Assembly: GCA_964468725.1 (NCBI GenBank)
Contig: CAYXVU010000115.1
Location: forward strand, 1-18,533
DNA from: CAYXVU01 sp964468725
Lineage (GTDB): Bacteria; Acidobacteriota; Blastocatellia; UBA7656
DNA length: 18,533 bases
Direction: 5' to 3'
Every line of letters begins with the position of its first letter. Within the stretch, counting starts at the first letter, position 1. Below, in pieces: positions 7,777 to 14,996 of the stretch. Both the position numbers and the translations under genes were made by a program. The notes under the pieces were generated by a model. That model did no database searches. It saw only the letters and a program-made list of their open reading frames with translations, and had not been told where the DNA came from.

Positions 7777-8085
7777 ATGGACAGCGACATGGTGCTAACG
7801 ATTCAAGCCCTTGCCAACGAGCGCAGGCTTCAGATTTTAGAGTGGCTCAAGGATCCGACTCAGCATTTTTCCCCGCAAGTAGAAGGTGACTTGGTCAAGG
7901 ATGGGGTTTGTGGCCTCTTTATTGCCGAGAAGCTTGGCGTCAGTCAGCCCACGGCGAGCGAGCACTTGAAGATTCTCTCGCAGGTAGGGCTCGTTCGCGT
8001 AAAGAGAATTAAGCAGTGGACATTCTATCAGCGCGATGAGCGCCGTATTCGAGAGATTAAGAAGGCGATCTCTTCCTCCGTATAA
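7777..8085 (+). CDS. ArsR-family winged-helix transcriptional regulator
   Basis: This 102-residue one-component DNA-binding protein probably controls the divergent dehydratase-RidA-racemase cluster and itself. It starts with the ArsR-type helix IQALANERRLQILEWL (about 9-24). The DNA-reading helix-turn-helix follows, IAEKLGVSQPTASEHLKIL (about 49-67), then the wing GLVRVKRIKQWTFYQRD (about 71-87). The metal-binding CxC motif of ArsR/SmtB at the third helix is not present; only a single cysteine (GVCGLF, Cys45) lies there. So it more likely senses a small metabolite or thiol state than arsenite. An in-frame ATG at 7789 is an alternative start; neither has a strong ribosome site. The link to the cluster rests on divergent position only. 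Confidence 0.88.
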   Translation: MDSDMVLTIQALANERRLQILEWLKDPTQHFSPQVEGDLVKDGVCGLFIAEKLGVSQPTASEHLKILSQVGLVRVKRIKQWTFYQRDERRIREIKKAISSSV

Positions 8086-8274
8086 TTCCGCAGCCCCTTT
8101 ATGATGATGGTATCCCTCTTTTTGAAGGCCAAATATCGGCTCGATTAAGATAGATCGCTGTCGTTGTGATTTCAGGCTAACCGCCTGTGTACTGCCGCTG
8201 GCCTTTGGTATCTGAGCGAATTCCAAGGCTGTGTAGATGGGGCTTCTGTGAGTTTTCAAAGCGCAGAGTTTGCA

Positions 8275-8288
8275 TTACCGCCCGGTAA
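8275..8288. promoter_or_regulatory. Short palindrome upstream of the DHS-like gene
   Basis: TTACCG and CGGTAA form a 6-2-6 dyad about 80 bases before the DHS-like start, inside the 280-base gap 8086-8365 that holds no credible gene. It could be an operator, but nothing else supports this, and no convincing promoter was found around it. Confidence 0.25.
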
Positions 8289-8365
8289 AAACTAACCTAA
8301 GCAGGCATTGAGCGCGGCAACCGATGCGTTGATTTGCCGCCGACACTTTTTCATTCGAGGTTACG

Positions 8366-9502
8366 ATGGCGAAGAGACATAAATTTCTACGTGGCGCAAA
8401 GATTGATCCGAAGCCCGTCACTCCAACGACCAGCGTAGCCGAATTGGTCGAATCGGCCTTTTTGGCCTACAACGCCGGACGGCTGCGCGAAGCCTGCCAG
8501 CTATTTGTCGAAAAGCTGCTCAAGGATGATGTGACGATTGGCTTGAGTTTGACCGGGGCGCTCACGCCCGCCGGATTGGGCATGTCGGCAATCATTCCGC
8601 TGATCGAAAACGGCTTCGTTGACTGGATCGTTTCGACGGGCGCGAATCTCTATCACGATACGCATTTCGGCATTGGTCTCAAAATGCATCGCGGCAACGT
8701 GCAGACTTCCGATGTTGTGTTGCGCGAAGAAGGCGTCGTGCGTATCTATGACATTTTCTTCGACTACGATGTGTTGCTTTCGACCGATGCTTTTTATCGG
8801 CAGATCATCGCCGGTGAAGAGTTTCAACGCGAGATGAGCACCGCCGAGTTTCACTATCTGTGCGGCAAATATGTCGCCGAGCGCGAGCGCATTTTGGATA
8901 TCGGGCGTAAAAGTGTGCTGGCTGCGGCCTATGAAGCGGGGGTGCCGATTTACACCTCATCGCCGGGGGATAGCTCTATCGGCATGAATGTTGCGGCGAA
9001 GGCGTTAACGGGAAACCGGCTGAAATTTGATGTGTCGGCGGATGTCAACGAGACGGCAGCGATTGTGCTTGCCGCCAAACGCGCGGGCGGTAAATCCGGA
9101 GTGTTGATCTTCGGCGGCGGCAGCCCGAAAAATTTCCTCCTGCAAACCGAGCCGCAGATTCAAGAAGTCTTAGCCATCGAAGAGCGCGGCCATGACTATT
9201 TCATTCAACTCACAGACGCCCGCCCCGACACCGGAGGGCTGAGCGGCGCGACGCCATCGGAAGCCGTCAGTTGGGGCAAGATTGACCCCGACCAACTGCC
9301 CGACACCGTGGTCTGTTATGTGGACTCGACCATCGGCATGCCGATCCTTGCGGCCTATGCGATGGCGCGTCATCAACCACGTAAACTCAAACGCTTGTAT
9401 GATCGTCGCAATGAGATGATGGCGTTGCTTGTGAAAGAACACGACCGCGCCATCGCCAAAACCGAACGTAAAGAAAAGAAGAAGGGCAAAAAGAAAAAGT
9501 AA
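8366..9502 (+). CDS. Deoxyhypusine synthase-family protein (bacterial, possibly homospermidine synthase-like)
   Basis: Deoxyhypusine synthase takes the aminobutyl group of spermidine with NAD and passes it to a lysine, in eukaryotes and archaea that of eIF5A. Bacteria lack eIF5A, so bacterial homologues are expected to act on another acceptor such as a free diamine, giving a homospermidine-type polyamine. The 378-aa protein shows LTGALTPAGLG (about 62-72), STGANLYHDTHFGIG (about 90-104), YTSSPGDSSIGMN near 196-208, LIFGGGSPKNFLLQT near 247-261, and SGATPSEAVSWGKI with the conserved catalytic lysine near 305. The chain ends in a lysine-rich tail, RKEKKKGKKKK, unusual for the family. GAGG five bases before the ATG supports the start. 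No polyamine gene is adjacent. The family is clear; the reaction is open. Confidence 0.92.
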   Translation: MAKRHKFLRGAKIDPKPVTPTTSVAELVESAFLAYNAGRLREACQLFVEKLLKDDVTIGLSLTGALTPAGLGMSAIIPLIENGFVDWIVSTGANLYHDTHFGIGLKMHRGNVQTSDVVLREEGVVRIYDIFFDYDVLLSTDAFYRQIIAGEEFQREMSTAEFHYLCGKYVAERERILDIGRKSVLAAAYEAGVPIYTSSPGDSSIGMNVAAKALTGNRLKFDVSADVNETAAIVLAAKRAGGKSGVLIFGGGSPKNFLLQTEPQIQEVLAIEERGHDYFIQLTDARPDTGGLSGATPSEAVSWGKIDPDQLPDTVVCYVDSTIGMPILAAYAMARHQPRKLKRLYDRRNEMMALLVKEHDRAIAKTERKEKKKGKKKK

Positions 9503-9538
9503 ACCGGGGCGGGCTGAAAGTTACGGGGTTGTCTTGCT

Positions 9539-9578
9539 GAGCCGCTGATTCATTCCATCCTTAACGAATCAGCGGCTC
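9539..9578. terminator. Bidirectional terminator-like hairpin
   Basis: GAGCCGCTGATTC (9539-9551) and GAATCAGCGGCTC (9566-9578) are perfect 13-base inverted arms around a 14-base loop. The hairpin lies between the convergent DHS-like and S9 peptidase genes. It lacks a clear T-run on either side, so it may need Rho or may serve as a 3' stabiliser. Confidence 0.6.
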
Positions 9579-9589
9579 GCGTATTTGAT

Positions 9590-11614
9590 TCATCGTTGAT
9601 TTGCTGACGGCTTGTCCTCCGGTTTCTTCTCCATCTCCTTCATCGGCGCTTCCACACCAAGCACGTATTTCGAAAGCCATGCATATTCGCGCTTCATCTT
9701 GTCCATCTGATGGCGGGGCTCTTGTAACCCATGCGGTTCGCGCGGATAAAATACCAATTCGACCGGAATCTCGTTTTTCAGCAGCCCCATGTACAACTCT
9801 TGCGCTTGTCCGACCGGCACGCGTTTATCTTCCGCGCCGTGTAGAATCAAGGTCGGCGTCTTCGCTTGCTTGATGAAGGCCATCGCCGAACGCTTCCAGT
9901 ACATCTCCAAATCGTCCCATGGTTCGGCTCCGAAGTAGGCTTCCAACACGCGCTGCAAATCGTTGGTTGAATACATCGAAAACATATTCGTCAGCCCCGC
10001 CCCAACCATCACCGCTTTGAAGCGATTCGTCTGCGTCAACGTCCACGCCGTCATATAGCCGCCGTAGCTCCATCCGACCTGCGCCAGCCGATTCGGGTCG
10101 GCAATGCCTTTGGCAATCAAATGATCGAGTCCCGATTGAATGTCTTGATAATCGCCGCCGCCCCAATCGCGGACGTTCGAGAGCAAAAACTTTTCGCCAT
10201 AGCCCGATGAGCCGCGCACATTCGGGTAAAAGACCGCCCATCCTTTGCCCGCGTAGACGTGGCCGAAGTTACCCCATGAAGAGGGGAAGCCTTCCGTCCA
10301 CACGCCCGCCGGGCCGCCGTGAATCGCTGCCACCAGCGGGTAACGTTTGCCCGCTTCGTAACCGACGGGGTAGAGGAGCACGCCTTCGATCTCCATGCCG
10401 TCTTTACTCTTCCAGCGAATGACTTCGCTTTTGCCGAGCGCCAGATTACCGATGTGCGTGTTGTGCGAGGTGAGCCGTTCGCTATCCATGACATCGGCCA
10501 TCTTCGCCTGGAAGACCTCCGACCCGTGCTCCATATCTGAGCGCGTGAAAGCAACGGCTGAACGATCTTTGGAAAAACTTGCGGCGCTTGCCAGCCCCGT
10601 CAGTCGCGTAATGGGTTTCGCTTGCCCGCCGGAAACCGCGACGGCGAAGAGTTGCGCGCCCGTCCGCACCGAAGCATTAAAATAGAGAGTGCGGCCATCG
10701 GCTGACCAAGTCGCTGCGCCTGGTTGATAAGTGAACGAGGTCATGACTTCGCGTGGCGTGCCGCCTTCGACAGCAATGATCTTCAAACTCTGCTGGCCGA
10801 TGACGCCGAATTGCGTGCCGCGCGAGAGGTAGGCAATCCATTTGCCGTCGGGCGACCATCGCGGCGAACCATCAGGACCCGGATTTTCGATGAGCTTGCG
10901 CGTCTTCATCGTCTCGGTGTCAACAATATAAATGTCAGCAAAGCTGCCGTCATCAGGTCTTGATGTCGGCGTCGTGGTGTAAGCGATAGCGTGACCGTCG
11001 GGCGACCATTGCGGGTCATTGATGACGTAATCGTTTTTGACGATCTCTGAAGCTTTCTTCGTTTGCAGGTCAATCACCCACAGGCGCGAGAACTTGAAAT
11101 TTTTATCAATGACGATGGCGTCGTCGCGGTCTTTTACGCGCTTCTCTTCTTCAGGAGTCGCTTCTTGTTGCGCCACGTAAGCGATGCGTTTACCATCGGG
11201 CGACCATTGAAACGACTGCACGCCGGTCTTCGAATCCGTGAGGCGTTCGGCTTCGCCGCCGAACGGTGAGAGCAAAAAGACCTGCGGTCGGTCTTCGCGC
11301 GCCGAGATGAAAGCCAACCGCTTGCCGTCGGGCGACCATCGCGGCTGCGTGTCATTCTTTTTGCTCGTCGTCAAGCGCACGGCCTCGCCGCCCGCCGTTG
11401 CTACCAACCAAATATCCGCGTCGGTCGCGTTCTCTTTCATATCCGCGCCGGAGACGGTGTAGGCGACCCATTTGCCATCGGGCGAGATTTGCGCGTCACC
11501 GACATTTTTGACTGTGAAGATGTCTTCAAAGGTCATCGCGCGTTTCTGCTGCGCCGATGCGCTGACGAAAAGAAGCAAGAGCGACAATGCGACGAATATA
11601 GAGTTGCGTTTCAT
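9590..11614 (-). CDS. Exported S9-family prolyl oligopeptidase (PD40 propeller plus hydrolase)
   Basis: A serine peptidase of the dipeptidyl/acylaminoacyl-peptidase type that should trim peptides outside the cytoplasm. The 674-residue protein begins with a signal peptide (IFVALSLLLLFVSASAQ, cleavage after ASA near residue 21). Residues about 30-390 form a beta-propeller seen as repeated WSPDGK-type motifs near 43, 93, 137, 203, 253 and 303. The C-terminal alpha/beta hydrolase has the catalytic serine in GWSYGGY (Ser516), the aspartate in LHGAEDKRVP (Asp596) and the histidine in YPREPHG (His628), so the triad is complete. A GAGGAGG ribosome site supports the start. Its promoter lies back to back with that of the M20 peptidase. 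A hydrophilic tail, KEMEKKPEDKPSANQR, extends past the domain. Exact specificity is unknown. Confidence 0.95.
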   Translation of the reverse strand: MKRNSIFVALSLLLLFVSASAQQKRAMTFEDIFTVKNVGDAQISPDGKWVAYTVSGADMKENATDADIWLVATAGGEAVRLTTSKKNDTQPRWSPDGKRLAFISAREDRPQVFLLSPFGGEAERLTDSKTGVQSFQWSPDGKRIAYVAQQEATPEEEKRVKDRDDAIVIDKNFKFSRLWVIDLQTKKASEIVKNDYVINDPQWSPDGHAIAYTTTPTSRPDDGSFADIYIVDTETMKTRKLIENPGPDGSPRWSPDGKWIAYLSRGTQFGVIGQQSLKIIAVEGGTPREVMTSFTYQPGAATWSADGRTLYFNASVRTGAQLFAVAVSGGQAKPITRLTGLASAASFSKDRSAVAFTRSDMEHGSEVFQAKMADVMDSERLTSHNTHIGNLALGKSEVIRWKSKDGMEIEGVLLYPVGYEAGKRYPLVAAIHGGPAGVWTEGFPSSWGNFGHVYAGKGWAVFYPNVRGSSGYGEKFLLSNVRDWGGGDYQDIQSGLDHLIAKGIADPNRLAQVGWSYGGYMTAWTLTQTNRFKAVMVGAGLTNMFSMYSTNDLQRVLEAYFGAEPWDDLEMYWKRSAMAFIKQAKTPTLILHGAEDKRVPVGQAQELYMGLLKNEIPVELVFYPREPHGLQEPRHQMDKMKREYAWLSKYVLGVEAPMKEMEKKPEDKPSANQR

Positions 11615-11679
11615 AGAACCTCCTCTTGGGTGAGAATTGACAGGCGAGCCACTGCGCTCCGGTGCGCGTTGGAAAGAGG

Positions 11680-11708
11680 ATTACAGCACGTTGAAATGAG
11701 AGCGTCAA
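11680..11708 (-). promoter_or_regulatory. Probable sigma70 promoter of the S9 peptidase
   Basis: On the minus strand TTGACG (11703-11708) and TGTAAT (11680-11685) are 17 bases apart, about 65 bases upstream of the S9 peptidase start. Both boxes match the consensus at five of six positions. It lies back to back with a weaker plus-strand candidate. Confidence 0.55.
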
Positions 11709-11718
11709 TTCGTTGCGC

Positions 11719-11748
11719 TTGACCGGAGCTTTGCCGAAAGCATATCTT
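11719..11748 (+). promoter_or_regulatory. Candidate promoter of the M20 peptidase
   Basis: TTGACC (11719-11724) and TATCTT (11743-11748) are 18 bases apart, about 50 bases before the M20 start. The -10 box is only a fair match. The two divergent -35 boxes are ten bases apart (11709-11718). Confidence 0.35.
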
Positions 11749-11797
11749 GCCTGCGCCGCGTCAACGGTCTTTCGCAATTCTATTTCGGGGAGTCGTA

Positions 11798-13056
11798 ATG
11801 AAAAAGAGGATCATCATCGCTATTGCACTCGCTCTTATGCTCGCGCTTGGGTCGGTCGCGCAGGTGCGCTCGAATGGCAACCTCGCAAGCGCTTCGACCC
11901 TGCAAGCCCGCGACGCGCATATCGCGCAGATGGCCGAAGCGATGCGCGCCAAATTGATCGAACAGCGCCGCGATTTTCACATGTACCCGGAGCTCTCGAA
12001 TCGGGAAGAGCGCACCTCGCGCATCGTCGCGGAAAAACTTCGAGCTCTCGGACTCGAAGTCAAAACTGGCGTCGCGCGTCATGGCGTCGTCGCTCTACTC
12101 AAAGGCGGCAAGCCCGGCCCGGTTGTCGCTGTGCGCGCCGATATGGATGCGCTGCCGGTTCTGGAAACCTTAGACGTGCCCTACAAATCGAAGAACCCTG
12201 GCGTTAAACATGCCTGCGGTCACGATGTGCATACGACGGTCGAACTCGGCGTCGCTGAAGTCCTGACCCGTATGCGCGATCAGATACCGGGCACAATCAA
12301 ATTTATCTTTCAGCCCGCCGAAGAAGGGCCGCCAGCCGGTGAGGAGGGCGGCGCGGCGTTAATGATTAAAGAAGGCGTACTCGAAAATCCGCGCCCGCAA
12401 GCCATCTTCGGCCTGCACACCATGCCGGGCATTGAAGCCGGTCAGATTGGCTATCATTCCGGCGCAGCGATGGCGTCATCGGATCGCTTCACCATCCTCA
12501 TTCGCGGCAAAAAATCGCATGGCGCGCAGCCGCACCTCGGAACCGATGCGGTCATCATCGCTGCCGAATGCGTGACCGCTTTGCAGACCATTCGCAGCCG
12601 TCGCATTGACCCACTCGAACCGCTCGTCATCACCATCGGCACGATTCATGGCGGCGACCGCTACAACATCATCGCTGGAGAGGTGAAGCTTGAAGGCACG
12701 ATGCGCACGCTCAATGAAGAGGTGCGAACGCGCTCGATAGAGTTGATGCGGCAGACGCTCGACAAAGTGACGGCGGCCTATGGCGCAAGTTTCGAATTGA
12801 CGTTCGACAACTCTTCGCCGGTCACCTACAACGACCCCAAGCTGGTCGAAGAGACTTTGCCCACCATGCGGCGCATCGTCGGCGCGCAGAATTTGATCGC
12901 GCCGAAACCGTTTATGCCCGCTGAAGACTTCGCCCACTTTCAAAAAGTCATACCGGGCTTTTATTACTTTCTCGGCGTCGGCAACCGCGCGCGCGGCATC
13001 ACTGCCGGATGGCATACGGCGGAATACGATGTGGACGAAGAGAGTCTGGTCGTCGG
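11798..13056 (+). CDS. Exported M20-family metallopeptidase/amidohydrolase, C-terminus lost in gap
   Basis: M20D-type amidohydrolases use metal ions to split amide bonds of N-acyl amino acids, hippurate-like compounds or small peptides. The start at 11798 is chosen because GGGGAG precedes it and a signal peptide follows (KKRIIIAIALALMLALGSVAQ). Visible motifs are RADMDALPV (about 113-121), HACGHDVHTT with Cys140 and His142 as metal ligands, FQPAEEG with the glutamates 175-176, FGLHTMPG with His207, KKSHGAQPH in the lid domain (about 238-246) and WHTAEYDVDEESL with the last ligand His405. The reading frame enters the assembly gap at 13057, probably only 20-30 residues from its end. All metal ligands are present before the gap. 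The predicted place is the periplasm or the outside. The substrate is not known. Confidence 0.93.
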
Positions 13057-13156
13057 NNNNNNNNNNNNNNNNNNNNNNNNNNNNNNNNNNNNNNNNNNNN
13101 NNNNNNNNNNNNNNNNNNNNNNNNNNNNNNNNNNNNNNNNNNNNNNNNNNNNNNNN
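13057..13156. other. Assembly gap of exactly 100 N
   Basis: One hundred unspecified bases join two contigs. A round 100 usually marks a scaffold join of unknown size, so the true distance between the M20 and dtd genes is unknown. The end of the M20 gene and anything between them are missing. Confidence 0.98.
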
Positions 13157-13198
13157 AACAGCAGTCCATCGCAAGGCCTACGCTAGCAGGTGAGTAGG

Positions 13199-13648
13199 TC
13201 AGAACAGTTTTCGGCTATCGAGGAGAATCGTTACCGGCCCGTCATTGGTCAGACTGACCTTCATCATCGCTTGAAAGACGCCGGTTTCGACTCGAACGCC
13301 GCCAGCCCGCGCGCGCGCGACGAAGTACTCGTACAACTCGTTCGCTTTTTCCGGCGCGGCAGCGTCCGTGTACGATGGTCGCCTGCCGCGTCGCACGTCG
13401 CCATAAAGGGTGAACTGCGACACGACGAGCATCGCCCCACCTGTGTCGCTCAATGAAAGATTCATCTTGTCGTCTTCATCCGTGAAGACGCGCAAGTTGA
13501 CGATCTTGTCGGCTAAATAATCTGCATCTTCGCGTTGGTCATCCGTCGCAACGGCGAGCAAAACCAGGAGTCCCTGCGCGATCTGGCCGACGATTTGACC
13601 GGCGACTTCGACGCTCGAATCTGTGACTCGTTGGACGACGGCGCGCAC
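13199..13648 (-). CDS. dtd: D-aminoacyl-tRNA deacylase
   Basis: DTD removes D-amino acids (and glycine from tRNA-Ala) wrongly attached to tRNA, a chirality proofreading step in the cytoplasm. From GTG 13648 the 149-aa protein begins MRAVVQRVTDSSVEV, the usual family start and length. It has the catalytic motif SQFTLYGDVRRGRRPSY (about 77-93) and the second active-site motif TNDGPVTILLDS (about 134-145) with the Gly-Pro that enforces L-chiral rejection. An upstream ATG at 13690 would add 14 residues (MRLVIFDRHCHYAN) not seen in the family, so it was not chosen. No ribosome site precedes 13648. A possible promoter lies so close that the mRNA may be leaderless. It is divergent from the aldo/keto reductase. 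Confidence 0.95.
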   Translation of the reverse strand: MRAVVQRVTDSSVEVAGQIVGQIAQGLLVLLAVATDDQREDADYLADKIVNLRVFTDEDDKMNLSLSDTGGAMLVVSQFTLYGDVRRGRRPSYTDAAAPEKANELYEYFVARARAGGVRVETGVFQAMMKVSLTNDGPVTILLDSRKLF

Positions 13649-13654
13649 GTTCGC

Positions 13655-13683
13655 ATAGTGACAGTGCCTATCGAAAATGACAA
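13655..13683 (-). promoter_or_regulatory. Candidate promoter for leaderless dtd mRNA
   Basis: Minus-strand TTGTCA (13678-13683) and CACTAT (13655-13660) are 17 bases apart. The -35 box matches five of six positions, but the -10 box only three of six. Six bases separate the -10 box from the GTG start of dtd, placing the expected transcript start on the start codon itself. Confidence 0.25.
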
Positions 13684-13753
13684 GGCGCAAGCTGATGAGC
13701 TACCATTACCGGCAGTGAGCAACTCGCAATTCAATAGAGAGAAGAGGTGAAGA

Positions 13754-14740
13754 ATGAAATACCGAAAACTCGGCGCGGATTTAACCGTTTCGGCCATCGG
13801 ACTCGGCTGCATGGGTATGTCAGAATTTTACGGCAAGCTTGATGATGCGGAATCCCTTGCCACTATTCATCGCGCGCTTGATTCAGGCATGAACTTTCTC
13901 GATACGTCGGATATGTACGGCCCTTATACCAACGAAGAACTGGTCGGACGCGCTATTCGCGACCGCCGCGAACAGGTCGTCTTGGCCACCAAGTTTGGCA
14001 TCTATCGCGACCCCGATGACCCGATGAAGCGCAGCATCATTGGCAAACCCGAATACGTGCGTTCGGCTTGTGAAGCCAGTTTGAAGCGGCTCGGCGTTGA
14101 CGTGATTGACCTCTATTATCAGCATCGCGTAGACACGACGACGCCTATTGAAGAGACTGTCGGCGCGATGGCGCGACTCGTCGAAGAAGGCAAAGTGCGC
14201 TTTCTCGGCCTCTCGGAAGCAAGCAGCGAGACTATGCATCGCGCTCAAGCCGTGCATCCCATCGCCGCCTTGCAGACCGAGTATTCGCTGTGGTCGCGCG
14301 ACCCTGAAGACGGCATCCTTGAAACCTGTCGCCAGTTAAATATCGGATTCGTTGCTTACAGCCCGCTCGGTCGCGGGTTTTTAAGCGGGCAGATCAAGAG
14401 CCTTGATGATCTGGCTGAGGATGACTATCGCCGCTATGCGCCGCGTTTTCAGGGCGAGAATTTCGACCGTAACCTTGCCGTCGTCGAACGGCTCAAAGAG
14501 ATTGCTGCCGAGAAGAAGTGCACGGCTTCGCAACTGGCGCTTGCGTGGGTGATGGCACAAGGCGATGACATCGTGCCCATTCCCGGAACCAAACGGCGCA
14601 GCTATCTCGAAGAGAATCTCGGCGCGGTTGACATCGAATTTACTGCGGATGAACTGGCCAGCATCGAAGCTCTCGCGCCGCATAAGAACGTCGCGGGACT
14701 GCGTTACCCGGAAGCCATGATGAAGTTTGTCAATCTATGA
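13754..14740 (+). CDS. Aldo/keto reductase
   Basis: This 328-residue NADPH-dependent oxidoreductase has a TIM-barrel fold and should reduce aldehydes or ketones in the cytoplasm. It opens with KLGADLTVSAIGLGCMGMS, the usual AKR start. The catalytic tetrad is visible as Asp50 (NFLDTSD), Tyr55 (DMYG), Lys80 (LATKFG) and His124 (YYQHRVD). LQTEYSLWSRDPE (about 175-187), FVAYSPLGRGFLSG (about 199-212) and the NADPH-binding IPIPGTKRRSYLEEN-like segment near 275-290 also fit. The length and motifs resemble the YakC/AKR13-type group. AGAGGTG before the ATG supports the start. It is a single gene, closed by a strong hairpin. Its physiological substrate is not known. Confidence 0.95.
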   Translation: MKYRKLGADLTVSAIGLGCMGMSEFYGKLDDAESLATIHRALDSGMNFLDTSDMYGPYTNEELVGRAIRDRREQVVLATKFGIYRDPDDPMKRSIIGKPEYVRSACEASLKRLGVDVIDLYYQHRVDTTTPIEETVGAMARLVEEGKVRFLGLSEASSETMHRAQAVHPIAALQTEYSLWSRDPEDGILETCRQLNIGFVAYSPLGRGFLSGQIKSLDDLAEDDYRRYAPRFQGENFDRNLAVVERLKEIAAEKKCTASQLALAWVMAQGDDIVPIPGTKRRSYLEENLGAVDIEFTADELASIEALAPHKNVAGLRYPEAMMKFVNL

Positions 14741-14746
14741 CTGTAA

Positions 14747-14787
14747 GGTATGGCGTGTGCGGAAAAAGGTTAGCGCGCACGCCTACC
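14747..14787. terminator. Strong hairpin after the aldo/keto reductase
   Basis: GGTATGGCGTGTGCG (14747-14761) pairs with CGCGCACGCCTACC (14774-14787) with one bulged T and one G-U pair around a 12-base loop. It begins six bases after the reductase stop, between genes that converge here. No T-run follows on the plus strand, so it is terminator-like rather than a textbook intrinsic terminator. Confidence 0.6.
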
Positions 14788-14823
14788 CCAATCCTCTTGT
14801 AGTGCGACTCCCTGACCTTCACA

Positions 14824-14970
14824 TCACCAACATAGCCATACGATCAGACTAATCAGCAGCGCCAACGTGAAAGTCACTGCTGCCATCAGCAAGCGATTGC
14901 GCCGCAAAACCGCGCATCGAGTTTGATATGCAACCTCTTCCGATACGACACGCCGCTGTTGGTCTGTCAT
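14824..14970 (-). CDS. Possible small single-pass membrane protein, 48 aa
   Basis: An open frame downstream of the nucleoside transporter (26-base gap) encodes 48 residues. The first 27 are polar and charged (MTDQQRRVVSEEV, then RCAVLRRNR). A clean hydrophobic helix of about 20 residues follows (LLMAAVTFTLALLISLIVW), and the chain ends in LCW. Arginines just before the helix predict the N-terminus inside the cell by the positive-inside rule. No ribosome-binding site is visible before the ATG, which lowers confidence, and translational coupling to the transporter would be needed. No family is recognised. If real, it might be a small partner of the transporter, but only position suggests that. 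Confidence 0.4.
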   Translation of the reverse strand: MTDQQRRVVSEEVAYQTRCAVLRRNRLLMAAVTFTLALLISLIVWLCW

Positions 14971-14996
14971 AGAGACACGGAGAACTTTCGCGCACT

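Noticed and set aside
3116..8085. Horizontal transfer of the amino-acid cluster judged by base composition
   Set aside because: Hand counts of single 60-base lines gave 45-57 % GC here against 60 % in the M20 gene, too few and too variable to claim a foreign origin.
7837..8259. Minus-strand frame across the ArsR gene and the following gap
   Set aside because: It overlaps the clear ArsR coding frame and shows no family features; 8086-8365 is best seen as non-coding.
10840..11480. Recurring GTCGGGCGACCA-like DNA words suggesting a repeat array
   Set aside because: They are the codons of the WSPDGK motifs of the PD40 propeller blades, not a DNA repeat element.
11747..11797. Upstream ATG for the M20 peptidase
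   Set aside because: It would bury the signal peptide behind 17 residues; the ATG at 11798 has GGGGAG and starts the MKKR signal.
13157..13198. Short plus-strand open frame after the gap (NSSPSQGLR, then a stop) as the end of the M20 protein
   Set aside because: Frame and distance across the N gap are unknown, so joining it would be a guess.
13649..13690. ATG-started extension of dtd by 14 residues
   Set aside because: The family begins at MRAVVQRV; the extra residues are not seen in DTD proteins, and they overlap the candidate promoter.
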